This document shows positions 8,004 to 16,235 of a stretch of DNA of 20,257 bases, piece after piece. Numbering within the stretch: position 1 is the first letter of the stretch; every line of letters begins with the position of its first letter. A program made the position numbers and the translations under genes. The stretch is from positions 1-20,257 of the forward strand of contig JALVKK010000310.1 of the NCBI GenBank assembly GCA_027033875.1, in the 5' to 3' direction. The notes under the pieces are model-generated. The model made no database searches. It had not been told where the DNA came from and saw nothing but the letters and a program-made list of their open reading frames with translations. The stretch is from Flavobacteriales bacterium. GTDB lineage: Bacteria; Bacteroidota; Bacteroidia; Flavobacteriales; Flavobacteriaceae.

Positions 8004-8311
8004 AGATTTGGTCTATCATAAAAGCAGAATATCTAACCAATGAAAACGCTACCAAAAACTGGCTGTTTGTTTTAATGTTGGTCATAATGGGATTGAGCAT
8101 TATCAATATGTCGCACGTAGCTGATGCCAAAGTCAAAAAAATTGTACGCCTTAACAAAGAAGTCAAAGCTTTGAGGTCGGAATATGTCGAATTGAAAGCA
8201 AAAGTCATCAAAGAAAAAATGGCTAGTGAAGTCATTCAGCGATTAAAAGCAAAAGGCTTTATTATCTCAAAAGAACAACCTGTAAAACTAAAACTCAAAT
8301 CGGAAAAATGA
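8000..8311 (+). CDS. ftsL: FtsL-like division protein
   Basis: A 103-residue bitopic membrane protein. A short cytoplasmic N-terminus is followed by one transmembrane helix (about residues 20-37), then a charged, heptad-like coiled coil (AKVKKIVRLNKEVKALRSEY onward). FtsL binds FtsQ and FtsB/DivIC and activates FtsWI. Sequence conservation in this family is weak, so the name rests on size, topology and position: it sits between rsmH and ftsI, with 4-bp ATGA overlaps on both sides. The tight overlaps suggest coupled translation with ftsI. Confidence 0.85.
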   Translation: MKIWSIIKAEYLTNENATKNWLFVLMLVIMGLSIINMSHVADAKVKKIVRLNKEVKALRSEYVELKAKVIKEKMASEVIQRLKAKGFIISKEQPVKLKLKSEK

Positions 8312-10269
8312 GTCAAAACAAAGCAAATATCATCAATAGAAGCGGTTGGATTTTTTTGATACTGTTCATTTTTGCCATATTGATTGTTATACAACTTATC
8401 AACATTCAATATATTGAAGGTAATAAATACAGGGCATTGGCTCAAAAATTTACCGTACGCGAATTTAACATTAAAGCTAATCGTGGCAATATATATGCCG
8501 AAGACGGCAGTATATTGGCTACTTCCGTGCCACGTTATGATATTGCTTTTGACCCGACAGCACCGTCAAAGAAAAATTTTGATAATTATATAGATGACTT
8601 AACAGTGGCTTTATCACGTTTTACGGGCAGACCGCAAAGTCAATGGAAACAAATATTTGTGAAAGCACGACAAACAGATCGCAAATATGTCAAAGTTATC
8701 AATAATATCACTTATTCAGAGTATCAAAAAGTCAAACAATTTCCACTCTTTAAATTGGGTATATATACGGGCGGATTTATAGTCGAATTGCATACCAAAC
8801 GGGCTTATCCTTTGGGAAATGTTCTTAAAAGAACCATAGGTTTTGATCGAGGCAAAGGTAATAGTGCCGGCATCGAAGGCGCTTATGCCTCTTACCTGAA
8901 AGGAAAAGACGGTATGCAAAAAAAACAAAAAATCAAATACAATGTTTGGAAACCTTTGAGCGACATTAACGATATAGAACCGAAAGACGGTTATGATGTT
9001 GTTACCAATATTGATGTCGATATGCAAGATATGGCACACCAAACTTTGCTGAAACAACTACAAAAATTTGAAGCGGAACACGGTAGTATCGTTATTATGG
9101 AAGTTCAAACCGGTGCTATCAAAGCAATTGTCAATTTAGGAAAAAACAAATCCGGAAACTATGAAGAATTGCGAAATTATGCCGTTTATGAAACACACGA
9201 ACCGGGTTCTACTTTCAAATTATTCTCGATAATGAGTTTGCTCGAAGATAAAGTTGCGGACATAAACGACATAGTCGATACCGGAAACGGAACTTACAAA
9301 ATATACAATAAAGTAATCAGAGATGCGCATTTCGGTGGTATGGGAAAACTGACTTTGCAACAAGTATTTGAAAAAAGTTCCAATGTCGGAACCGTAAAAC
9401 TCGTGTATCAGAATTACAAAAATAATCCCGCAAAATTTGTAAACAGACTATACAATTTCGGTATTCACGAAAAAGTCAAAATAGACATAAAAGGCGAAGG
9501 CAAAGCGTATATTCCCGACCCTAAAGACGATAAATGGAGCGGGCTTTCACTACCGTGGATGGCTTACGGCTACGGTGTGGAAATGACAGATATTCAGCTA
9601 CTGGCTTATTACAACGCTATTGCAAACAACGGCAAATTAATGAAACCGTATCTGGTCAAAGCTATCAAATCATTTGATAAAAACATCAAAACATTTGAAC
9701 CGGAAGTACTGAATCCTTCCATTGCGTCAGAACAAACCATACACAAAATGCAAAAAATGTTAAAAGGAGTCGTCTTACGGGGAACAGCTACAAATATTAA
9801 AAATAAATATGTATCGATTGCCGGTAAAACCGGTACGGCTCAAAAAGACTATTGGCGAGAAAAAAGACAATATATTTCGTCATTTGTCGGCTATTTTCCG
9901 GCTGACAAGCCAAAATATTCAATGATAGTCGTAATTCACAAACCAAATAGCGAAAAAGGATATTACGGAAATGTAGTCGCGGCGCCGGTATTTGATTCTT
10001 TGGCTCAATATATCTATGGTAAAACACCACGAGAAATTCAATTGGTATTAACACAACCGAAAACCGGTGAAAAAACCGAAAAAATTGTTGAAAAATATAA
10101 AACAGTTATGCCCGATTTAAGAGGCTTGCCGGCAAAAGACGCTTTGTATATTTTGGAAAATATGGGCTTGAAAGTAAAAATAAACGGAAGCGGTAAAGTC
10201 GTCAGTCAATCTATATCGAGAGGTACGCGAATCAAAAGACAGCAAAAAGTAGAACTGAACATGAGTTAA
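8308..10269 (+). CDS. ftsI: FtsI-type septal penicillin-binding protein with PASTA domain
   Basis: A 653-residue class B PBP, the septal transpeptidase that crosslinks peptidoglycan together with FtsW. One transmembrane helix lies at about 13-33. The N-terminal pedestal includes KANRGNIYAEDGSILATS (57-73). The transpeptidase domain has the three active-site motifs: STFK (301-304, nucleophile Ser301), SSN (357-359) and KTGT (507-510). A single PASTA domain closes the protein (about 599-652, VMPDLRGLPAKDALYILENMG). The length and single PASTA are typical for Bacteroidota FtsI. It overlaps ftsL by 4 bp. Downstream the usual tight junction with murE is broken by a 234-bp repeat-filled spacer. Confidence 0.97.
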   Translation: MSQNKANIINRSGWIFLILFIFAILIVIQLINIQYIEGNKYRALAQKFTVREFNIKANRGNIYAEDGSILATSVPRYDIAFDPTAPSKKNFDNYIDDLTVALSRFTGRPQSQWKQIFVKARQTDRKYVKVINNITYSEYQKVKQFPLFKLGIYTGGFIVELHTKRAYPLGNVLKRTIGFDRGKGNSAGIEGAYASYLKGKDGMQKKQKIKYNVWKPLSDINDIEPKDGYDVVTNIDVDMQDMAHQTLLKQLQKFEAEHGSIVIMEVQTGAIKAIVNLGKNKSGNYEELRNYAVYETHEPGSTFKLFSIMSLLEDKVADINDIVDTGNGTYKIYNKVIRDAHFGGMGKLTLQQVFEKSSNVGTVKLVYQNYKNNPAKFVNRLYNFGIHEKVKIDIKGEGKAYIPDPKDDKWSGLSLPWMAYGYGVEMTDIQLLAYYNAIANNGKLMKPYLVKAIKSFDKNIKTFEPEVLNPSIASEQTIHKMQKMLKGVVLRGTATNIKNKYVSIAGKTGTAQKDYWREKRQYISSFVGYFPADKPKYSMIVVIHKPNSEKGYYGNVVAAPVFDSLAQYIYGKTPREIQLVLTQPKTGEKTEKIVEKYKTVMPDLRGLPAKDALYILENMGLKVKINGSGKVVSQSISRGTRIKRQQKVELNMS

Positions 10270-10503
10270 AAGATGTATTTGAGAAATGGAAAGCGGCAAA
10301 GTGCGTAGAGACCCGGTATGCTGCGTCTTAAGTGAAAAGTGACAAAGTGACAAGTGTGAATTGGATAAGGGATAATATTAATTGAAATAGAATAAAGGTG
10401 GCTGTGTACCTCCCCGACTTTCGTCGGGGGGATGTACCGAAGCCCCGATACCGACCTACGTCGGCACAAGCTATCAAATAACCAAATAACCGGTTAAAAA
10501 AAA
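10270..10503. repeat. Composite repeat element between ftsI and murE
   Basis: This 234-bp spacer is made of repeat modules and has no gene. In order: a decayed GTAGAGAC...GCGTCT hairpin unit (10305-10328); AAGTGACA-type repeats (10330-10357); a strong hairpin CCCCGAC-TTTC-GTCGGGG (10412-10429) extended by GTAC arms with a 2-nt bulge; a second hairpin CCGAC-CTAC-GTCGG (10451-10464); and 8-bp TAACCAAA units (10479-10502) that run into an A tract and the murE ATG. The hairpins have no T tract, so they are not standard terminators. No missing gene is implied here. Confidence 0.8.
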
Positions 10504-11973
10504 ATGAAACAAATAACAGACATATTATCAAATATAAATATTCTAAAAGGTGAGGCGCCAGACATAGCTATTGCACAAATTCGCTATGATTCGAGACAAG
10601 TAGGTTCCGGCGACTTATTTGTAGCGCTCAAAGGAGTTTTGACCGACGGACACCGGTATATTGAGAGTGCCGTTCAAAAAGGCGCCAAAGTTATAGTTGT
10701 AGAAGATTGGCAAAATAGTTTACCGAAAAATGTTCATCAAATTCAAGTAGCCGATACACACGAAGCATTGGCTGTTATGGCGTCGAATTATTACGCCAAT
10801 CCGTCACAAAAATTAATCCTTATCGGCGTTACGGGGACCAATGGAAAAACAACGACAGCTACTTTGGGCTATAAACTATTTAAAAAAGCCGGATATAAAG
10901 CAGGCTTATTATCAACGGTTGCTATCAGAATAAACGACAAAATTTATCCGGCTACACACACAACACCGGATCCTTTGATGATCAATTATTATCTGAACGA
11001 AATGGTTAAAGGCGGCGTTACACACGCCTTTATGGAAGTCAGTTCACACGGCATTGACCAAAAACGCACAGCCGGACTTGATTTTGACGGTGGCGTATTT
11101 ACCAATTTAACTCACGATCATCTGGATTATCACGATACATTCATCAATTATCGCGATACCAAAAAACAATTTTTTGACAGTTTGAAAAAAGACGCATTTG
11201 CTCTGGTCAATGCAGACGATAAAAACGGACTGTTTATGTTGCAAAACACCAAAGCCCGAAAATTGACTTACGCTCTAAAAAATCCCGCAGACTACAAAGC
11301 TAAAATATTGGAACAAAATTTTGAAAGTATGTTATTGAACATCAATCAAATGGATGTTTGGGTACGTCTCGTGGGAAGATTCAATGCATACAATATTTTG
11401 GCAGTTTACGGTATAAGCGAACAATTAGAAATGGAGCCGTTCGATATTCTGCAAATATTGAGTGAGTTGCAAAGTGTATCGGGGCGGTTCGAATTGATTA
11501 TTTCCCCCGAAGGCAAAATTGCCATAGTCGATTATGCTCATACGCCCGATGCTTTGGAAAATGTATTGAAAACCATCAACGATATACGTCCTAAAAATAC
11601 CGAACAGCTTATAACAGTAGTAGGCGCAGGTGGCAATCGAGATAAAACAAAGCGTCCCGAAATGGCGGAAGTTGCCGCCCGATTGAGCGATACGGTCATT
11701 TTTACATCGGACAACCCGCGAGACGAAAATCCGGACGAAATTATCAATGATATGGAAGCCGGTGTACCGGGAGAATATTACAAAAAAACCATACGAATCA
11801 CAAACAGACGGGAAGCTATAAAAGCTGCCGGTAAATTGGCAAATCAGGGAGACATCATCTTGATTGCCGGTAAAGGACATGAAGATTATCAAATCGTGAA
11901 AGGACAAAAATCACATTTTGACGACCGAGAAGAAATCAAAATCGTATTCGGACTGATACAAAAAACAGTTTAA
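10504..11973 (+). CDS. murE: UDP-MurNAc-tripeptide ligase MurE (meso-diaminopimelate type)
   Basis: A 489-residue, full-length Mur ligase that adds the third amino acid to UDP-MurNAc-L-Ala-D-Glu in the cytoplasm, using ATP. The N-terminal domain contains the RYDSRQVGSGDLFVALKG uridine-binding pattern. The P-loop GTNGKTT is at 111-117. The C-terminal domain has SDNPRDENP; DNPR (403-406) is the motif linked to meso-diaminopimelate choice, so the wall is predicted to be of the mDAP type. GKGHEDYQ lies near the end. The start at 10504 follows directly on an A8 tract and the 8-bp TAACC repeats. It is 10 bp upstream of mraY. No domain is missing, in contrast to murD in the same cluster. Confidence 0.97.
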   Translation: MKQITDILSNINILKGEAPDIAIAQIRYDSRQVGSGDLFVALKGVLTDGHRYIESAVQKGAKVIVVEDWQNSLPKNVHQIQVADTHEALAVMASNYYANPSQKLILIGVTGTNGKTTTATLGYKLFKKAGYKAGLLSTVAIRINDKIYPATHTTPDPLMINYYLNEMVKGGVTHAFMEVSSHGIDQKRTAGLDFDGGVFTNLTHDHLDYHDTFINYRDTKKQFFDSLKKDAFALVNADDKNGLFMLQNTKARKLTYALKNPADYKAKILEQNFESMLLNINQMDVWVRLVGRFNAYNILAVYGISEQLEMEPFDILQILSELQSVSGRFELIISPEGKIAIVDYAHTPDALENVLKTINDIRPKNTEQLITVVGAGGNRDKTKRPEMAEVAARLSDTVIFTSDNPRDENPDEIINDMEAGVPGEYYKKTIRITNRREAIKAAGKLANQGDIILIAGKGHEDYQIVKGQKSHFDDREEIKIVFGLIQKTV

Positions 11974-11983
11974 ACAAAAGATT

Positions 11984-13201
11984 ATGTTATTCTATTTTTT
12001 CAAATACATATTAAACAACTTTCCGGGTGCCGGTTTATTCGATTATCTGTCATTCAGGTCGGGAATGGCGTTTGTTACCGCCCTGTTATTTTCATTGTTG
12101 GTCGGTAAAAAAATTATAGGACGTTTGCGACAAATGCAAATTGGTGAAACCGTTCGTGATTTGGGTTTACAAGGACAAAAACGCAAAGAAGGTACCCCGA
12201 CTATGGGAGGTATTATCATTATTTTAGCCACTCTGATACCTGTTTTGTTGTTCAATGATTTGAGCAATATTTACGTACAACTCTTACTAATTACACTACT
12301 ATGGATGGGATTGATAGGTTTTACCGACGATTATATCAAAGTCATAAAAAAGAATAAAGAAGGATTAGCCGGAAAATTTAAAATATTGGGACAAGTTATA
12401 TTGGGAATTGTCATCGGTATTGTTATGGTAACTAATAACAATATTAGCATTCGAACAAAAAATTTTGATGAGCAAGTTACGGTACATAAAAAAACGGGCG
12501 AAAATTTTAATCAACCTGAAAAATCGCTAAAAACAACTATTCCAATGGTGAAAAATAATGAGTTTGATTATGCCAGTGTCATAAAAATCATCAGTCCGTC
12601 CCTGACAAAATATGCGTGGTTATTTTTCATTTTTGTAGTGATATTCATTATCACAGCCGTTTCCAATGCCGCAAATTTAACCGACGGAATAGACGGGTTA
12701 GCCGCAGGAACATCAGCTATAATTATATTGGCTTTGGCACTTTTAGCCTGGATATCTGGTAACATTATGATTTCGGATTATCTCAATATAATGTATATTC
12801 CCGGAATAGGCGAAGTATCCGTATTTATCAGCGCTTTTGCCGGTGCTTTAATCGGATTTTTATGGTTCAACGCTTTTCCCGCACAAGTTTTTATGGGCGA
12901 CACCGGTAGTTTGACTATCGGAGCCATTATCGCTGTTGTAGCTTTATTCATCAGAAAAGAACTGTTATTACCGGTTTTAGCCGGCATATTCGTAATAGAA
13001 AATCTATCGGTACTTATGCAAAGATACTGGTTTAAATATACCAGATGGCAGTTTGGCGAAGGACGTAGAATATTTAAAATGGCACCGATACATCATCATT
13101 TTCAAAAATTAAATTGGCACGAGAATAAAATAGTTGTAAGATTTTGGATTATCGGAATTATTCTCGCCGCGATTAGTATAATAAGTTTAAAAGTCAGGTA
13201 A
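11984..13201 (+). CDS. mraY: Phospho-MurNAc-pentapeptide translocase MraY
   Basis: A 405-residue polytopic membrane enzyme that transfers phospho-MurNAc-pentapeptide from UDP to undecaprenyl phosphate, making lipid I. About ten hydrophobic helices are seen. Catalytic motifs are intact: TDDYIK with Asp115/Asp116, NAANLTDGIDGLA (228-240), MGDTGSL (304-310) and the HHH motif in APIHHHF (367-373). An extra hydrophilic segment at about 150-200 is usual for Bacteroidota MraY. It follows murE by 10 bp. After its stop a 227-bp repeat element replaces the expected 5' two thirds of murD. Confidence 0.97.
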   Translation: MLFYFFKYILNNFPGAGLFDYLSFRSGMAFVTALLFSLLVGKKIIGRLRQMQIGETVRDLGLQGQKRKEGTPTMGGIIIILATLIPVLLFNDLSNIYVQLLLITLLWMGLIGFTDDYIKVIKKNKEGLAGKFKILGQVILGIVIGIVMVTNNNISIRTKNFDEQVTVHKKTGENFNQPEKSLKTTIPMVKNNEFDYASVIKIISPSLTKYAWLFFIFVVIFIITAVSNAANLTDGIDGLAAGTSAIIILALALLAWISGNIMISDYLNIMYIPGIGEVSVFISAFAGALIGFLWFNAFPAQVFMGDTGSLTIGAIIAVVALFIRKELLLPVLAGIFVIENLSVLMQRYWFKYTRWQFGEGRRIFKMAPIHHHFQKLNWHENKIVVRFWIIGIILAAISIISLKVR

Positions 13202-13208
13202 TTAATAG

Positions 13209-13236
13209 TTGAAAGTTAAAAGTTAAAAGTTGAAAG
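13209..13236. repeat. 7-bp TTGAAAG/TTAAAAG tandem repeat (module A)
   Basis: Four 7-bp units in register: TTGAAAG, TTAAAAG, TTAAAAG, TTGAAAG. The array begins 7 bp after the mraY stop and leads directly into the GTAGAGACG hairpin. The same TAGTTGAAAG sequence opens the murG-ftsQ spacer and recurs after ftsZ. Confidence 0.85.
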
Positions 13237-13238
13237 TT

Positions 13239-13297
13239 GTAGAGACGAATTGCCATTCGTCTCAAAGTAACAAGTAGAGACGCACAATTGTGCGTCT
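13239..13297. repeat. Two GTAGAGACG palindromes (module B)
   Basis: The first palindrome is GAGACGAAT-TGCC-ATTCGTCTC (13242-13263, 9-bp arms). The second is AGACGCACAA/TTGTGCGTCT (13278-13297, 10-bp arms, no spacer). Both are preceded by GTAG. The outer AGACG/CGTCT is constant while the inner stem differs but still pairs, as expected if the hairpin is kept. Confidence 0.85.
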
Positions 13298-13332
13298 GAT
13301 GTGGAAAGAATAAATTAGTAGAAAGTGCGTAG

Positions 13333-13367
13333 TTGAAAGTTTGTAGAGATGTTGCGATGCAATGTCT
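13333..13367. repeat. Third A+B unit with wobble-paired hairpin
   Basis: TTGAAAG (13333-13339) is followed by TTGTAGAGATGTTGC-GAT-GCAATGTCT. The stem AGATGTTGC/GCAATGTCT (13347-13355, 13359-13367) has two internal positions that pair only as U-G wobbles in RNA. It is the closest local relative of the hairpin before ftsQ. Confidence 0.75.
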
Positions 13368-13424
13368 GAAAAATCTGAAATCTAAAATCAAATAACCATA
13401 TAACCAATTAACCAATTAACCAAA
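13365..13424. repeat. 7-bp TCTGAAA (module C) and 8-bp TAACCAAT (module D) repeats
   Basis: TCTGAAA at 13365 and 13374, then TCTAAAA at 13381, are followed by four 8-bp units at 13393-13424: TAACCATA, TAACCAAT, TAACCAAT, TAACCAAA. The last unit runs into an A8 tract whose final A is the first base of the murD-fragment ATG. Confidence 0.85.
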
Positions 13425-13428
13425 AAAA

Positions 13429-13911
13429 ATGACAGAAAGATTAATCAAAAGAAGAATAAACATCATTAAACGATTCAAGGCATTTACCAATGTACCGAAC
13501 CGGATGGAACAAGTACGTGTCAAAAACGACGTCATTTACATCAATGATTCAAAAGCTGAAAATGTCAATGCGACATATTTTGCTTTGCAAAGTATTCACA
13601 AACCGGTTATTTGGATTGCAGGTGGTGATGACACAAAAACAGACTATTGGGAATTGATGTCATTGGTACGTCAAAAAGTAGAAGCTATCATAATGATCGG
13701 CACTGACAATTCCCGTTTATCCGTTCATTTTTCACCGGTTATTGAAAACATATACGAAGTATCATCGATGGCAGAAGCCGTACAATTGGCAAACCAAATC
13801 AGCAATCCCGGCACCAGTGTATTGTTATCCCCTGCTTGCAAGCCGGATTTAAGTTTTGCCGATTATCAAGATAGAGGTTTACAATTTGTAAAAGCCGTCA
13901 ATAAATTATAA
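13429..13911 (+). CDS. murD: MurD C-terminal-domain fragment (N-terminal and ATPase domains absent)
   Basis: 160 residues that match only the last third of MurD, the D-glutamate ligase (normally about 440-450 residues). Recognisable segments are RMEQV (26-30), YINDSKAENVN (37-47), IWIAGGDDTKTDY (61-73), VLLSPAC (131-137) and DYQDRGLQF (145-153). The UDP-MurNAc-L-Ala-binding domain and the P-loop domain are absent, and nothing coding for them lies in the 227 bp upstream. Residues corresponding to E. coli D-Glu contacts look changed: Thr321 to Glu44, Lys348 to Thr69, Ser415 to Pro139. It cannot be an active ligase alone. The frame is open and sits 4 bp before ftsW, so it may survive by coupling to ftsW, by a new role, or as a recent relic. 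Confidence 0.85.
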   Translation: MTERLIKRRINIIKRFKAFTNVPNRMEQVRVKNDVIYINDSKAENVNATYFALQSIHKPVIWIAGGDDTKTDYWELMSLVRQKVEAIIMIGTDNSRLSVHFSPVIENIYEVSSMAEAVQLANQISNPGTSVLLSPACKPDLSFADYQDRGLQFVKAVNKL

Positions 13912-13915
13912 TATT

Positions 13916-15109
13916 ATGATGCCTATTTATAAAAAAATATCGGGCGATCGCCAACTTTGGGTTTACACCATTTTACTACTCTTGTTTTCATTTTGGATTG
14001 TCTATAGCGCCAGTAGTAATTTGGTCAATGTGTATGAAAAAAACAGTCCGTTATTCTTTGGTATCAAACATTTTATTCACGTTTCGATAGGTTTGATAAT
14101 CATATTTTTTACACACAAATTCAATCCGAAATATTTTTCGCATCTATCCAGACTTATGATGCCTTTCATCATATTGCTTTTGGCTTTTACACTCACCCGC
14201 GGCATCACAATGGGTGGCGCTAATGCCAGTCGTTGGATATATATTCCCGGATTGGGAAGTTTGCAACCGTCAACCATTGCATTTGTATTTTTGATGATGT
14301 TTTCAGCCCGTTTTTTCGGCAAAAACGATTTAAATCAAATCAATTTTGTTGACAGTTTAAAAAAATATTGGATTTGGGTATTTGCCGTCGTAGGATTGAT
14401 CTTACCGGCAAACTTATCAACAGCCGTATTGATTTTTTCAATGGTTGTTCTAATCAGTATCCTTGCCGGCTATCCGTTTAAAGATTTATTCAAAATTTTC
14501 GGAATAGGCATTTTGGGTTTGCTGTTTATTATTTTGATACTAAAAGCCTTTCCTAACCGTTTTTCCAATCGTTTGGACACCTGGCAAAGCCGTATAGAAA
14601 GTTATTTTGACGATGTTAATCAAGAAGATGACACCATAAGGCTTGACGATAAAAATTACCAACGAACACAAGCTAAAATAGCCATAGCCAAAGGCGGATT
14701 ATTCGGATTCAGACCGGGCAAAAGCGTTCAAAAAAACTTTTTACCGCAATCGGTATCCGATTTTATTTATGCTATCATCATTGAAGAATACAGTTTGACA
14801 GGCGGTTTGATTATCCTCTTTGTTTATTTGCTTTTGGGTTTGCGTATGTTTTTTATAGCCAAAAAAACAAAAAACAGGTATTATCAATTGCTGGTATTAG
14901 CCGTCGGAATGCCGATTGTAGTACAAGCCTTATCAAATATGGCAGTTGCCGTAGGATTATTTCCCGTAACGGGACAACCCCTACCCTTGTTGAGTTCGGG
15001 AGGAACAGCTATTTGGATGAGTTGTTTTGCTATCGGTATCATTTTAAGCGTTAGCCGTGACACGGAGCTCAAAGAACAAAAAGATTTGGAAGAATTTGTA
15101 AGCGAATAA
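13916..15109 (+). CDS. ftsW: FtsW, SEDS-family septal peptidoglycan polymerase
   Basis: A 397-residue polytopic membrane protein of the SEDS family, which polymerises lipid II into glycan strands at the septum with FtsI. About ten transmembrane helices are seen. Family motifs include GGANASRWIYIPGLGSLQPS (100-119), the catalytic-loop segment SVSDFIYAIIIEE (279-291) with the conserved Asp282, and PLPLLSSGGT (355-364). A hydrophilic loop between about 220 and 260 is normal. Two consecutive ATG codons open the gene; the first, 4 bp after the murD fragment, is taken. It is 4 bp from murG, so the murD fragment, ftsW and murG form a tightly coupled block. Confidence 0.97.
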   Translation: MMPIYKKISGDRQLWVYTILLLLFSFWIVYSASSNLVNVYEKNSPLFFGIKHFIHVSIGLIIIFFTHKFNPKYFSHLSRLMMPFIILLLAFTLTRGITMGGANASRWIYIPGLGSLQPSTIAFVFLMMFSARFFGKNDLNQINFVDSLKKYWIWVFAVVGLILPANLSTAVLIFSMVVLISILAGYPFKDLFKIFGIGILGLLFIILILKAFPNRFSNRLDTWQSRIESYFDDVNQEDDTIRLDDKNYQRTQAKIAIAKGGLFGFRPGKSVQKNFLPQSVSDFIYAIIIEEYSLTGGLIILFVYLLLGLRMFFIAKKTKNRYYQLLVLAVGMPIVVQALSNMAVAVGLFPVTGQPLPLLSSGGTAIWMSCFAIGIILSVSRDTELKEQKDLEEFVSE

Positions 15110-15113
15110 TCAA

Positions 15114-16235
15114 ATGACAAGATCGCAAAAACATATCAAAGCAATTATTAGCGGAGGTGGTACCGGTGGACACATTTTTCCGGCATTGTCTATTGCCAAT
15201 GAAATCAAAAGACAAGACCCCGATACTGAAATATTATTTGTAGGCGCCAAAGGTCGTATGGAAATGGAAAAAATACCCGCAAACGGGTATCCTATCGAAG
15301 GCTTGTGGATTTCGGGAATTAACAGAAAAAAGATGTGGAAAAACTTTGTTTTTCCGTTTAAGTTGATTTCAAGTATTCTGAAAGCCCGTAAAATCATCAG
15401 ACGATTTAAACCGGATTTTGTTGTAGGAACCGGCGGATTTGCAAGCGGTCCCGTATTGTATGCAGCACAACAAAAAAGGATTCCTACTTTTATTCAAGAA
15501 CAAAATTCGTATCCCGGAATCACCAATAAATTGTTAGCCAAAAAAGCCCGTAAAATATATACGGCTTACGACAATATGGAAAGATTTTTTGAAGCAAAAA
15601 AAATAGTGAAAACCGGTAATCCCGTACGAAAAGATTTACGCAATCTGAATGTCGATAAATATGATGCACTTAATAAATTTGATTTGACAAACGGTAAAAA
15701 AACGATCTTATCCATCGGAGGCAGTTTGGGAGCGCATCCTATAAACGAAAGCATACGGAATATTTTAGACAACATAAAAAACAAAGATTATCAAATTATT
15801 TGGCAAACCGGTAAAAATGATTTTAAAAACTATAAACACCTGACAGACAAACAAATAAAAGTTATGGCATTTATCAGCGATATGCCCGACGCATATACCG
15901 CAGCCGACCTGATTGTTTCAAGAGCCGGAGCCGGAACCATTTCGGAATTAACAATAATTGGCAAACCTGTGATATTGGTACCGTCACCTTATGTTGCCGA
16001 AGATCATCAAACCAAAAATGCCAAAGCTTTGGCAGAAAACGGTGCCGCCATTTTGTTACCGGAAAAAAAATTGAAAGAAGAATTATGGCAGGCAATAAAT
16101 AAAATTTTTGAAAACAAAGAAACCTATAATAAATTAAGCGAAAACATTAAAAAATTAGCCAAACCCGATGCAACACAAATGATTGTAGATGATATATTAC
16201 ATGAGTTGAATGTTGCACTTCGACAGGCTCAGTAA
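15114..16235 (+). CDS. murG: MurG, lipid II-forming N-acetylglucosaminyltransferase
   Basis: A 373-residue GT28 glycosyltransferase that adds GlcNAc from UDP-GlcNAc to lipid I at the inner face of the membrane. Visible motifs are ISGGGTGGHIFPAL (12-25, first G-loop), VGTGGFASGPV (104-114), QEQNSYPG (128-135), TGNPVR (167-172), IGGSLGAHPIN (201-211, third G-loop), SRAGAGTISE (269-278) and EDHQTKNA (296-303) for UDP-GlcNAc binding. The domain ends naturally at about DDILHEL (359-365). The last residues, ALRQAQ, are encoded by GCACTTCGACAGGCTCAG, a common bacterial repeat, and look acquired. The next expected gene, murC, is absent; a repeat spacer and ftsQ follow. Confidence 0.97.
   Translation: MTRSQKHIKAIISGGGTGGHIFPALSIANEIKRQDPDTEILFVGAKGRMEMEKIPANGYPIEGLWISGINRKKMWKNFVFPFKLISSILKARKIIRRFKPDFVVGTGGFASGPVLYAAQQKRIPTFIQEQNSYPGITNKLLAKKARKIYTAYDNMERFFEAKKIVKTGNPVRKDLRNLNVDKYDALNKFDLTNGKKTILSIGGSLGAHPINESIRNILDNIKNKDYQIIWQTGKNDFKNYKHLTDKQIKVMAFISDMPDAYTAADLIVSRAGAGTISELTIIGKPVILVPSPYVAEDHQTKNAKALAENGAAILLPEKKLKEELWQAINKIFENKETYNKLSENIKKLAKPDATQMIVDDILHELNVALRQAQ

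Noticed and set aside
10270..10503. Insertion sequence between ftsI and murE
   Set aside because: No transposase frame, no clear terminal inverted repeats spanning the segment and no target-site duplication; the segment is a mosaic of short repeats.
13202..13428. CRISPR array, suggested by several palindromic repeats in a short stretch
   Set aside because: The palindromes differ in their inner sequence, the spacing is irregular, there are no unique spacers of constant length, and no cas gene is present.
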